Below are positions 19,441 to 28,568 of a stretch of DNA of 64,000 bases, one piece after another. The position numbers were made by a program, and so were the translations under genes. The number at the start of each line of letters is the position of its first letter. Position 1 is the first letter of the stretch. This stretch comes from Pseudobdellovibrionaceae bacterium (GTDB lineage: Bacteria; Bdellovibrionota; Bdellovibrionia; Bdellovibrionales; UBA1609): NCBI GenBank assembly GCA_030591685.1, contig JAUVAX010000006.1:22536-86535 (forward strand). The letters run 5' to 3'. The notes beneath the pieces were generated by a model, which was given only the letters and a program-made list of their open reading frames with translations, had not been told where the DNA came from and made no database searches.

Positions 19441-20391
19441 ATGAGGATTTATACTAAATTAGAGTCGATTGATGAACTGAAGGGTTCATCAATTACAATA
19501 GGTAACTTTGATGGAGTACACCTGGGGCATCATTTTTTACTAGGTCAAATTAAGCACTTAGCTGACTCTGGCAGCTCGAAATCGTGGGGGGTTATCACCT
19601 TTCACCCTCATCCTAAGCAGTTACTTTGCCCTGATGCCAAATTTACGTACCTTCAAACTCGGCTTGATATGATTCAGGAGTTGGAGGCATTAGGGGCTGG
19701 TTTTGTCTTTTTACTCCCCTTTACTCAAGAAATTGCTTTAATGAGCCCTGATAACTTTTTAAGTGCCTACATAATTAACCCCTTTTTGCCTAAAAACATA
19801 GTTGTAGGCGAGGATTTTGTTTTTGGCAAAAATCGAGAGGGAGGCATTGCTTTTTTACGCGACCAGGAGAGCAAGTATTCATATGACTTATTAGTTGTTA
19901 AAAAGAGGCAGCTGCTTGGGAGTGAGGTTTCTAGTTCTAGAATAAAAAAATTACTGGCTCATGCAAAATTAAGTGAGGTATCTCAGTTGCTAGGAAGAGA
20001 TTACTCACTGACAGGCGTTGTAGAAAAAGGGGCTGAGCGGGGTCGACAAATAGGGTTTCCTACGGCTAATTTGAAGTTAAAAATACCGTTGTCCTTGAGC
20101 TCTGGAGTTTACATAACCACATTGTTAGTTGATGGCAAAAGTTTTTCGTCTATGACCAATGTAGGTTTTAACCCGACTTTTAATAGTGTTCGGGAGTATA
20201 AATATTTAAAAGTAGAAACTCACATTCTTAATGAAAACATAAACCTTTATGGGAAAACAGTAAAAATAACCTTTTTTAAAAAAATCCGTGAAGAGATTAA
20301 ATTTTCTGGACCAAAGCAGTTAACAGAGCAATTATTAAAAGACAAAGCGTGTTCTGAGAGGTACTTTAGAGAGCATGTTGAAATGGGCTGA
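19441..20391 (+). CDS. ribF: Bifunctional riboflavin kinase/FAD synthetase RibF
   Basis: ITIGNFDGVHLGHHFLL, VVGEDFVFGKNREG, GRQIGFPTANL motifs. Confidence 0.94.
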   Translation: MRIYTKLESIDELKGSSITIGNFDGVHLGHHFLLGQIKHLADSGSSKSWGVITFHPHPKQLLCPDAKFTYLQTRLDMIQELEALGAGFVFLLPFTQEIALMSPDNFLSAYIINPFLPKNIVVGEDFVFGKNREGGIAFLRDQESKYSYDLLVVKKRQLLGSEVSSSRIKKLLAHAKLSEVSQLLGRDYSLTGVVEKGAERGRQIGFPTANLKLKIPLSLSSGVYITTLLVDGKSFSSMTNVGFNPTFNSVREYKYLKVETHILNENINLYGKTVKITFFKKIREEIKFSGPKQLTEQLLKDKACSERYFREHVEMG

Positions 20392-21247
20392 AGTATTAAT
20401 CAATGAATCTCACGGTGAGCGAGATCGTTTTGATTTTCTGAGCTCTTATTTAAATAATTTAGGTTTTAAAAATGAAGTTCAACATGTGTTAACTTCTTCA
20501 TATGAATTTAAAGATCGTTTGCTTGAATTAAAAAGTCAAGTCGATCAAATTCGGATACACTCTGACCTTGGTATTCTTGTGGTGCAAGAGTTTGAATCTA
20601 TGCCGTCTGAGATCGTAGATTTAGGGGCCGCAGATGCCTTTGTTTACGAAAAAGGAGGCTGGTGGTTTAGAAATTTTTTGCAAAAAGCTTTTTTGAAAAC
20701 TATATCTAAATATGGAAGTTCTATAGATCTAGAGAGTTCAGCGCTAATTGTTGGGACGGGGGCACGAGCCAGAGTCTTTGCCAGTGGTTTTATTAAAGTT
20801 GGGTTTTCTGAAGTCAATATTTCTTCAATTTTCGACGAACAGGGGACAAAATTTGTAGACGCATTAAAAAGAAAGTACTTTGGGGTAAATATTAATTTTG
20901 TGCCTCAAAGTCGTTTAGTGACTCTCCCGGGGATACACGGTGTCCTTGTTAATTCCACCCCTATAGACAGCAATAATGAACTTATAAATGAACTTAATTA
21001 TTTTAATTTTTTACAAAAAGAGGGGCTTGTCATAGATTTAAACCTGTTCCCTGTTGAGTCAAGACTAACAAAGGAAGCAAAAACAGTAGGAGCTGTTGTT
21101 ATTCAGGGGTATCAGATACTAGCACTGGCTGATATTCTATGGGCTCAATCCGTTTTTGGTATAAAACTTGATGCTGAAAAGTATGTGAATGAATTTTACA
21201 ATAAATTTAAGCTTAAAGCTGAGAATTCTGAATCGGCGTTGTCTTAA
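20375..21247 (+). CDS. Divergent shikimate-dehydrogenase-like (AroE-like) Rossmann protein
   Basis: SALIVGTGARARVFASGFIKVGFSEVNI nucleotide-binding-like segment, VLVNSTPI, C-terminal IQGYQILALADILWAQSVFG resembling AroE C-terminus; N-terminal catalytic motifs not recognisable. Confidence 0.55.
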   Translation: MLKWAEVLINESHGERDRFDFLSSYLNNLGFKNEVQHVLTSSYEFKDRLLELKSQVDQIRIHSDLGILVVQEFESMPSEIVDLGAADAFVYEKGGWWFRNFLQKAFLKTISKYGSSIDLESSALIVGTGARARVFASGFIKVGFSEVNISSIFDEQGTKFVDALKRKYFGVNINFVPQSRLVTLPGIHGVLVNSTPIDSNNELINELNYFNFLQKEGLVIDLNLFPVESRLTKEAKTVGAVVIQGYQILALADILWAQSVFGIKLDAEKYVNEFYNKFKLKAENSESALS

Positions 21248-21352
21248 CTAAAATAGGTGTACATCATTTGAAATCCCTCCAAAGGTCCAGTTACAAAAAA
21301 TGTCACCTAAGGTACTCTGAATAGTGAATACGGTTACAATTCGGGAGTGATT

Positions 21353-23071
21353 ATGGCAGTAAAAAAAGCCATTGGTGAATTACTAGTAAGAGAAAGCTTA
21401 ATTAATATTGATCAACTAGAGCAGGCAAAAAAAAGTCAACGGCAAAACGGGGGCAAGCTAACAAGCGCACTCGTTAATCTAGGTTTTGTTAATGAAAGTG
21501 ACCTTGCTGAGTTTTTAGGAAATCAATTTAACCTCCCAACAATAGATTTAAGCTCTTTTGAGTGTGAGAGGGGGGCTTTAGATATGTTGTCCTCTCAAAT
21601 ATGCAAAAAGCATACTGTTATCCCAGTGACTAAGGCTGACAATACCTTGGTCGTTGCCTTCGCTGACCCTACAAATATTTATGTCAAAGATGATTTAGCT
21701 TTATTAACACGGTGTAAAATTGAACCCGTAGTGGCTTCAGAACTAGAAATTCAAAGAGCTATTGAAAAGTATTACAACATATCTTCCTCAAAAGACATTG
21801 TAAATATAATGTCCGAGATGGAGGAGGAGAGTGAATATCTCGACGATGGAGATAAGGGTGCTGTTGAATTACTGGGGCCCAATAGCAATGCCGAGGATGG
21901 CCCCATAGTAAAATTTGTCTCTGCGATGCTTGCTGACGCGATTAAGTTAGGGGCTTCTGATATACACATTGAACCCTATGAAAAAAGATTCCGTGTACGC
22001 TTTAGGATAGATGGAAAACTACATCAAAAAACTCAACCCCCTGCTGGAGCTGCAAATGCGATCATAAGTCGCATAAAGATAATGTCCAAGCTTGATATTG
22101 CAGAACGACGACGACCTCAAGATGGTCGTTTGAAAGTACGAATGCAGGATCGTTCTGATATAGATTTTCGTGTCAGTGTTTGCCCCACTTTATTTGGTGA
22201 GAAAGTGGTGCTTAGAATTTTAGATAAAAGTACATTAGAAGTGGACATGACAAAATTAGGTTTTGAGGTCGATCAACTGAAGGTTTTATTAGAAAAAATT
22301 CATCAACCACAAGGGATGGTTTTAATTACAGGCCCTACAGGGAGTGGTAAAACGACCACAATTTACTCTTGTTTAAGTGAACTCAATGAGCCGGACGTTA
22401 ATATTTCGACAGCAGAGGATCCGGTCGAATTTAATTTAGATGGAATAAATCAAGTTCAAGTGCGCGCTGATATAGGTATGGGTTTTCCTGAAGTGCTACG
22501 GTCTTTTTTACGTCAAGATCCAGACATTGTTATGGTGGGTGAAATTCGAGATCTTGAAACGGCAAATGTGGCATACAAGGCCGCCTCAACGGGGCATTTA
22601 GTAGTGAGTACATTACATACAAATGATGCCGCATCAACAGTTTCAAGACTTGTTGACATGGGTATTCCTAAGTTTATGGTGGCCGAAGCGACGTCTTTAG
22701 TTATAGCCCAGAGACTTATGAGAAAAAACTGCACTCGTTGTTTGGTAGATATTACTGTTCCAACGGAGACTCTTTTGGAGATAGGGGTTCCTGAGGATCG
22801 GTTGCCAGAATTTTCAACTTTAAAACGTGGGCAGGGATGCGGGGTTTGTAATAATACGGGGCTGTCGGGCCGAATAGCTATTCACGAAGTTTTAAAGTTA
22901 ACAGCTCAAGTTAAGGATGCCATCTTTAAAAGCGCAAGCCCTCTTGAAATAAAAAGAATGGCTGTAAACTCAGGAATGGTTTCTTTGAGGATGAGTGCAC
23001 TTGAAAAATTAAAAAATGGTTTAACTACTGTTGAGCAGGTTATTGGCTCATCTGTGGGTGATGAGTTATGA
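21353..23071 (+). CDS. pilB: Type IV pilus assembly ATPase PilB (GspE family)
   Basis: GspE N-terminal domain, Walker A GPTGSGKTTTIYSCL, RQDPDIVMVGEIRDLETA, CTRC...GCGVCNNTGLSGR zinc motif. Confidence 0.93.
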   Translation: MAVKKAIGELLVRESLINIDQLEQAKKSQRQNGGKLTSALVNLGFVNESDLAEFLGNQFNLPTIDLSSFECERGALDMLSSQICKKHTVIPVTKADNTLVVAFADPTNIYVKDDLALLTRCKIEPVVASELEIQRAIEKYYNISSSKDIVNIMSEMEEESEYLDDGDKGAVELLGPNSNAEDGPIVKFVSAMLADAIKLGASDIHIEPYEKRFRVRFRIDGKLHQKTQPPAGAANAIISRIKIMSKLDIAERRRPQDGRLKVRMQDRSDIDFRVSVCPTLFGEKVVLRILDKSTLEVDMTKLGFEVDQLKVLLEKIHQPQGMVLITGPTGSGKTTTIYSCLSELNEPDVNISTAEDPVEFNLDGINQVQVRADIGMGFPEVLRSFLRQDPDIVMVGEIRDLETANVAYKAASTGHLVVSTLHTNDAASTVSRLVDMGIPKFMVAEATSLVIAQRLMRKNCTRCLVDITVPTETLLEIGVPEDRLPEFSTLKRGQGCGVCNNTGLSGRIAIHEVLKLTAQVKDAIFKSASPLEIKRMAVNSGMVSLRMSALEKLKNGLTTVEQVIGSSVGDEL

Positions 23072-24135
23072 TAACACTACACCAACTTCTTAAAGCAACT
23101 GTAAAACAAGATGCCTCTGATTTACATATTGTTGCTGGCTCAGCACCGGCATTGCGTGTAAAGGGAAGAATGGTGCGAGTCAAGTCTACAGAACTATCGG
23201 GTGAGGACACAAGGAGAATCTGCTATTCAATACTCACTGATATACAGAAGAGTAGGTTTGAAGAAGATAAGGAAATAGATTTTAGCTTTAGCGTAAAGCG
23301 TATGGCTCGATTTAGAGTTAATTTATCATATCAAAAGGGTGTTGTTTCTGGAGTTTTTAGAAAAATTCAAATGGACGTGCCGGACATTAATACTCTAGGG
23401 ATACCAAAGGGAGTTATAGAGTTAACGAAGATCCCCTTTGGTCTAATTCTAGTAACGGGTCCCACAGGTTGTGGGAAAACAACCACTCTTGCCGCCTTAT
23501 TAGATAAAGTCAATAAAGAGCGCAGGGGGCACATTGTAACCCTTGAGGACCCGATTGAATACGTTCATATGCATAAGAATTGTATTATTAACCAACGAGA
23601 AATCGGTACAGATACAAATAGTTTTGAGGCCGCACTAAGGCATATATTAAGGCAGGACCCTGATGTGTGTTTGCTTGGCGAGTTGAGGGATGCACTTACC
23701 GTTCAATCCGCCTTAAGAATTGCAGAAACAGGTCACCTTGTATTTGCAACTTTGCATACAAACTCAGCCCTACAGTCCATCAGTCGAATGGTAGGGATGT
23801 TTCCAGCAGATCAGCAGGATCGTGAGCGAAATGTTCTCAGTCATGTTTTAAGTGGGGTACTCTCGCAAAGGTTAGTACCAACAGTTGATGGCGAACTGAT
23901 TGCTGCCTGTGAATTTATGCAAGTGAATTCAGCTATTAGAAATTTAATTAGAGAGGATAAGTTGCATCAAATATACGGGATGATGCAGGTGGGTCAGGAT
24001 AAATCCGGAATGATAACGTTAAATCAATCATTGGCTCATTTAACGTTAAAAAGAAAAATAAAAATTAGCTCTGCATTTAATGCCTCTCCGGATCCTGAGG
24101 AATTAGATCTAATACTAAGCAAAATGGGTGTGTAG
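23068..24135 (+). CDS. pilT: Twitching motility ATPase PilT
   Basis: ASDLHIVAGSAPALRVKGRM, GPTGCGKTTTLAALL, RQDPDVCLLGELRD (AIRNLIRE) motifs. Confidence 0.93.
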   Translation: MITLHQLLKATVKQDASDLHIVAGSAPALRVKGRMVRVKSTELSGEDTRRICYSILTDIQKSRFEEDKEIDFSFSVKRMARFRVNLSYQKGVVSGVFRKIQMDVPDINTLGIPKGVIELTKIPFGLILVTGPTGCGKTTTLAALLDKVNKERRGHIVTLEDPIEYVHMHKNCIINQREIGTDTNSFEAALRHILRQDPDVCLLGELRDALTVQSALRIAETGHLVFATLHTNSALQSISRMVGMFPADQQDRERNVLSHVLSGVLSQRLVPTVDGELIAACEFMQVNSAIRNLIREDKLHQIYGMMQVGQDKSGMITLNQSLAHLTLKRKIKISSAFNASPDPEELDLILSKMGV

Positions 24136-24137
24136 TC

Positions 24138-25358
24138 GTGGCTCTTTATTTATTTAATGCAAAATCAATGGATGGTAAATCTATTTCAGGCGAAGTCAAT
24201 GCTGAAAATGAAACAGAGGCTCGAGTGAAGTTGAGGGCCCAGTACCTCATCCCCATAAAATTAAAACAAAAAGGTAGTAGCAATACGGTTTTAGTTAAAA
24301 ATAAACAGAGCGGATCACACCATACGGTTAAGCTCAAAGAATTGCAAATATTCACAAGGCAGTTTTCAGTACTTGTAGCTTCGGGAGTTCCTATACTTCA
24401 GGGTATTGAGGCCATGGCACAAGGGTCAAAAAGCCCAGGCATGGTGGCTGTATTAAATGATATGGCTTTGCAGTTAAACAAAGGGCGGAGACTCTACGAA
24501 GCCTTGGCATTGCACCCAAAAGCCTTTGATAATCTTTACATTAACCTTGTCCGTGCGGGCGAAGAGGGTGGGGTTTTAGAGGCTGTACTCGTTCGTCTCG
24601 CGGATCATATAGAAAAAACGATTAAGCTAAATGGAAAAATTAAAGGAGCGATGGTCTACCCTCTTGCTATTATTGTCGTCGCATTTATTGTAGTTGCTGT
24701 AATTATGATTTTTGTTATCCCTAGTTTTGTTGATATGTTTAGCCAAAATGGAGCCGAGTTACCATGGTTAACACAAAAAGTTATTGATGCCAGCGATTTT
24801 ACAACACAGTATTGGTATTTAATAGTCATAAGCATTACTGGGTCGGTGTTTTCAATAAAGGGATATTATCGCACCACAGCTGGTAAAGAGCTTATTGATC
24901 AGTACTTAATTATGGTGCCCGTTTTGGGTTCATTGATTCAAAAAGGAGCGATAGCATCATTTTCAAGAACCTTAGCAACAATGTTAAGGGCTGGTGTGAA
25001 AATTTCTGAATCGCTAGAAATAGCAGCATCAACTGTAGGTAATGATGTTATTGCAAAAGCTATTAGACGCTCTAAAGCTGCAATCGAAAGAGGCAGAGCT
25101 TTAGTGGAGCCATTAAAAAAAGAAAAGTATATACCGGTCATGGTTACTCAAATGATTAGTATTGGAGAGCAAACGGGAAACTTAGATACTATGCTTGAGA
25201 AAATTGCTGATTTTTATGAGGATGAGGTTGATGTTGCCGCGTCAGCATTGACGAGTTTAATGGAGCCCATACTGATGGTCGTTATTGGAGGGATTATAGC
25301 CATTTTAGTCGTTGCAATGTATTTACCAATCTTTCAAATGGCCGATGCCGTGATGTAA
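24138..25358 (+). CDS. pilC: Type IV pilus inner-membrane platform protein PilC (GspF family)
   Basis: GspF domains: FTRQFSVLVASGVPILQGIEAMA, FSRTLATMLRAGVKISESL, ISIGEQTGNLDTML. Confidence 0.93.
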   Translation: MALYLFNAKSMDGKSISGEVNAENETEARVKLRAQYLIPIKLKQKGSSNTVLVKNKQSGSHHTVKLKELQIFTRQFSVLVASGVPILQGIEAMAQGSKSPGMVAVLNDMALQLNKGRRLYEALALHPKAFDNLYINLVRAGEEGGVLEAVLVRLADHIEKTIKLNGKIKGAMVYPLAIIVVAFIVVAVIMIFVIPSFVDMFSQNGAELPWLTQKVIDASDFTTQYWYLIVISITGSVFSIKGYYRTTAGKELIDQYLIMVPVLGSLIQKGAIASFSRTLATMLRAGVKISESLEIAASTVGNDVIAKAIRRSKAAIERGRALVEPLKKEKYIPVMVTQMISIGEQTGNLDTMLEKIADFYEDEVDVAASALTSLMEPILMVVIGGIIAILVVAMYLPIFQMADAVM

Positions 25359-25360
25359 AA

Positions 25361-27031
25361 ATGAAATCATCAGACTATATTGAAAAAAAGGAAGAAAACA
25401 CCAATGTCGGGCTAGCTACTCAGACAGAACGAATTTTAATGATTCAAACTATTCGTATTCTTTCAATCTGTGCTATTTTATTAGTAATCTTAGCTTTTCA
25501 AGCCACTCAGCCAGAGTTTTTAAACCCAGATGTTTGGGTTCCTATTTATTTAATATTAAGTTTTGGATTTTTGATTAATACTTTTTTACTTTTAAAGTTT
25601 GATCGGTTCTCCGGTAACTGGATTATTAATTCAGCATTGTTTGCTTTTGATGCGATTCTGGTTACCTCCCTTATTTATTATACGGGGGTTAATAAATCTA
25701 TATTTTTGTTTTTATACTTAGTTTATATAATTCAGTGTGGTCTTTTTGCGGGGCACAAGGGGGCACTGTTAATGGCCCTCTGGACGTCGTTTTTATTTAG
25801 CTTACTTCTTATGATGGGTCCAAGAATTGAGGGGGAAGCTCTGTTTTTCGCCCTTGGGTTTAATAACTTGGCCTTTTTTGCCGTCGCTATTTTAAGTGGA
25901 TTTCTAAGTGATCAAATTGACTTTATTGGTGGTGAATTAAAAAGTAGAGGCAGAGAGTTAACGGCCTTAAGAGATTTTAATCAGCTAATTGTAGAGAGTG
26001 TCGGGACAGGGTTTTTAACTTTAGATAATGATATGAACATTACACATATAAATTCTGCGGCGGCATCGATACTGGCTGATCAGACTATTATGGGTCAAAA
26101 CTTAAAGGCTGTATTCCCGGGTTTGCTTGAAAAACTGAAGGGTCAAAAGTTTGAACCTTCAAATATTCCATCACAATTCGAAGAAGATTATGTAAATTAT
26201 AAAAATGAAAAATTAATAATCCATACACTTACGTCGGCTTTAAAGGATGAGGAAGGTCAATTTATTGGCTTTGTTGTCATGTTCCAGGACCAAACAGAGG
26301 TGAAGCGAATGGAGTTAGCATTAAGACAACAAGAGAAAATGGCGGCCGTCGGTTTACTTGCTGCAGGTATTGCTCATGAAATCAGGAATCCTCTGGCGAG
26401 TATTAGTGGAAGTGTTCAACTCATTAAGTCCAGTAGCTCACTAACACCTGAAGAAAATGAAAAATTAATGAACATAATAATAAAGGAAATTGATCGTTTA
26501 AATGACCTAATAAATGAGTTTTTGGATTTTGTTCGTCCAGAAAAAATCTCAGATGACCCTGTTAATATTAAAGAGCTGTTGAAGGAAGTACTGGAGATAG
26601 TTTCTATGGACAAAAAATTGAGAAAAGATGTTGAAATCGACTTAACACTAAAAGGCCACCAAGTAATATCAGGAAATTATAATAAGCTCAAACAAGCCTT
26701 GTTAAACATAATAATAAACTCCTTTCAGGCAATGGAGAGTGTAGAGCATCCAAAATTGCGGATTAAAAATTATGACAGTGACCAAAGAGCGATTATAGAG
26801 ATCCAAGACTCAGGTATAGGTATGGATAAAAATCAAGTGAATAGAATATTCGAGCCATTTCATACCACTAAAGCCAAAGGCACAGGTTTAGGTCTTGCTG
26901 TCACACATAAAATCATCGAAAACCATGGTGCTCGGGTGTTTGTAGAGAGTGAAAAAGGCAAGGGAACCCGCTTTACAATAGAATTTCCAAAAGGAAGTGG
27001 TGAGGTCCTGTCACTGAAATTACAGGCCTAA
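25361..27031 (+). CDS. PilS-like sensor histidine kinase with PAS domain
   Basis: Multiple N-terminal TMs, PAS-like segment, HisKA GIAHEIRNPLASISGSVQLI, HATPase GTGLGLAVTHKI; between pilC and NtrC-type regulator. Confidence 0.87.
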   Translation: MKSSDYIEKKEENTNVGLATQTERILMIQTIRILSICAILLVILAFQATQPEFLNPDVWVPIYLILSFGFLINTFLLLKFDRFSGNWIINSALFAFDAILVTSLIYYTGVNKSIFLFLYLVYIIQCGLFAGHKGALLMALWTSFLFSLLLMMGPRIEGEALFFALGFNNLAFFAVAILSGFLSDQIDFIGGELKSRGRELTALRDFNQLIVESVGTGFLTLDNDMNITHINSAAASILADQTIMGQNLKAVFPGLLEKLKGQKFEPSNIPSQFEEDYVNYKNEKLIIHTLTSALKDEEGQFIGFVVMFQDQTEVKRMELALRQQEKMAAVGLLAAGIAHEIRNPLASISGSVQLIKSSSSLTPEENEKLMNIIIKEIDRLNDLINEFLDFVRPEKISDDPVNIKELLKEVLEIVSMDKKLRKDVEIDLTLKGHQVISGNYNKLKQALLNIIINSFQAMESVEHPKLRIKNYDSDQRAIIEIQDSGIGMDKNQVNRIFEPFHTTKAKGTGLGLAVTHKIIENHGARVFVESEKGKGTRFTIEFPKGSGEVLSLKLQA

Positions 27032-27148
27032 GAAACGATCTAACCAAACAAGGGTCCTTGCCTGTTCTGAAGCCTGTATTTATTAAACATTGTTGAAAAT
27101 TTAGAAGTTTCATAAGAAAATAAGGAGTAGTAGTTGTGAGGAGACAAG

Positions 27149-28555
27149 ATGAAGTCGCGTATTCTAGTTGTTGATGATGAAGAGTCTATCAGAGAATTTT
27201 TAGATATCATGTTAAAAAAAGAGGGCTATGAAATAACTGTTGCTGAAGACGGTCAAAGGGCTTTAGAAATAATTAAGAAAAAGTCCTTTGATATGGTGAT
27301 CTCAGATTTGCAAATGCCCAATATGAATGGAGTAGAGCTTTTAAAAGAAGTAAAATCAATACATCCAGACTTAGTATTTATGATTATCACGGCATTTGGT
27401 ACCACCGAGTCAGCCGTTGAGGCGATGAAATTAGGTGCTTATGACTATATCACAAAGCCCTTTAAAATTGATGAAGTAAGAATTAATATTATAAACGCCC
27501 TAAAATCTAAGGGGTTAGAGGTTGAGAACAGAACTCTTAAAAAGGAGTTGCAGAGAGAATATAGCTTTCAAAACTTTATTGGGAACTCAGATGTTATGCA
27601 CAGAGTTTTTGACCTTATAAAGAGGGTTTCTCAGGCACCAACAAATATTTTAATAACAGGAGAGAGCGGAACGGGTAAGGAGATGGTGGCTAAAGCCATT
27701 CACTACAATGGGCAATTAAAGGACAAACCTTTTGTGACAGTTAACTGTGGAGCCATACCTGAAAACTTAATGGAATCTGAAATGTTTGGTCATAAAAAGG
27801 GTTCATTTACAGGAGCTGTGAGTGACAAAACGGGATTGTTTGAGGTGGCCTCTGGTGGGATTTTATTTTTAGATGAGGTTGGCGAACTCCCGTTAAATAT
27901 TCAGGTTAAGTTATTAAGGGTGATTCAAGAACGAATGATAAGGCCTGTCGGAGGGACAGAGGACAGAGCCGTAGATGTGAGAATTATAGCCGCTACAAAT
28001 AGAGTGCTTGAAGATATGGTTAAGACTGGAGAGTTCAGAGAGGATTTGTTTTATAGGCTGAACGTCATTAAAATTGAGGCCCCACCTTTGCGCGATAGAA
28101 GAAGCGACATCCCCATATTGGCTAATCATTTTTTAAAAAAGCATAACGACAGGATGAGTAAGGGGATCGCTGCAATCACTAAAGAGGCCATGGATATTTT
28201 AATGAAATATGATTATAAGGGCAATGTGCGAGAACTGGAGAATATCATTGAGAGAACAGTAGCCCTTGAGGGGGGTGCTAACATATTACCTGAGTCATTG
28301 CCTCCATTTGTAAGCACTCCTAACGGCCGAAAAATGGCATCAAGTCATGAAATTGAAATCACTGAAGAGGGTGTGGATATAGATAAAATAATGGGTCAAA
28401 TAGAAAAAGAGCTACTTATTAAAGCTATTCACACTGCAAATGGAGTGAAAAAGCGGGCCGCTAAGCTTTTAAATATAAGCTTTAGGTCAATGAGGTACCG
28501 AGTGGAGAAGTTTAGCTTGGGCTCGGCTACAGATGAGGACCTTGAAGAGGCGTAG
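27149..28555 (+). CDS. PilR-like sigma-54-dependent response regulator
   Basis: Receiver RILVVDDEESIREFL, GESGTGKEMVAKAIH, GSFTGAVSDKTG, C-terminal HTH AAKLLNISFRSMRYRVEK. Confidence 0.9.
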   Translation: MKSRILVVDDEESIREFLDIMLKKEGYEITVAEDGQRALEIIKKKSFDMVISDLQMPNMNGVELLKEVKSIHPDLVFMIITAFGTTESAVEAMKLGAYDYITKPFKIDEVRINIINALKSKGLEVENRTLKKELQREYSFQNFIGNSDVMHRVFDLIKRVSQAPTNILITGESGTGKEMVAKAIHYNGQLKDKPFVTVNCGAIPENLMESEMFGHKKGSFTGAVSDKTGLFEVASGGILFLDEVGELPLNIQVKLLRVIQERMIRPVGGTEDRAVDVRIIAATNRVLEDMVKTGEFREDLFYRLNVIKIEAPPLRDRRSDIPILANHFLKKHNDRMSKGIAAITKEAMDILMKYDYKGNVRELENIIERTVALEGGANILPESLPPFVSTPNGRKMASSHEIEITEEGVDIDKIMGQIEKELLIKAIHTANGVKKRAAKLLNISFRSMRYRVEKFSLGSATDEDLEEA

Positions 28556-28568
28556 AAGAATAGATAAT

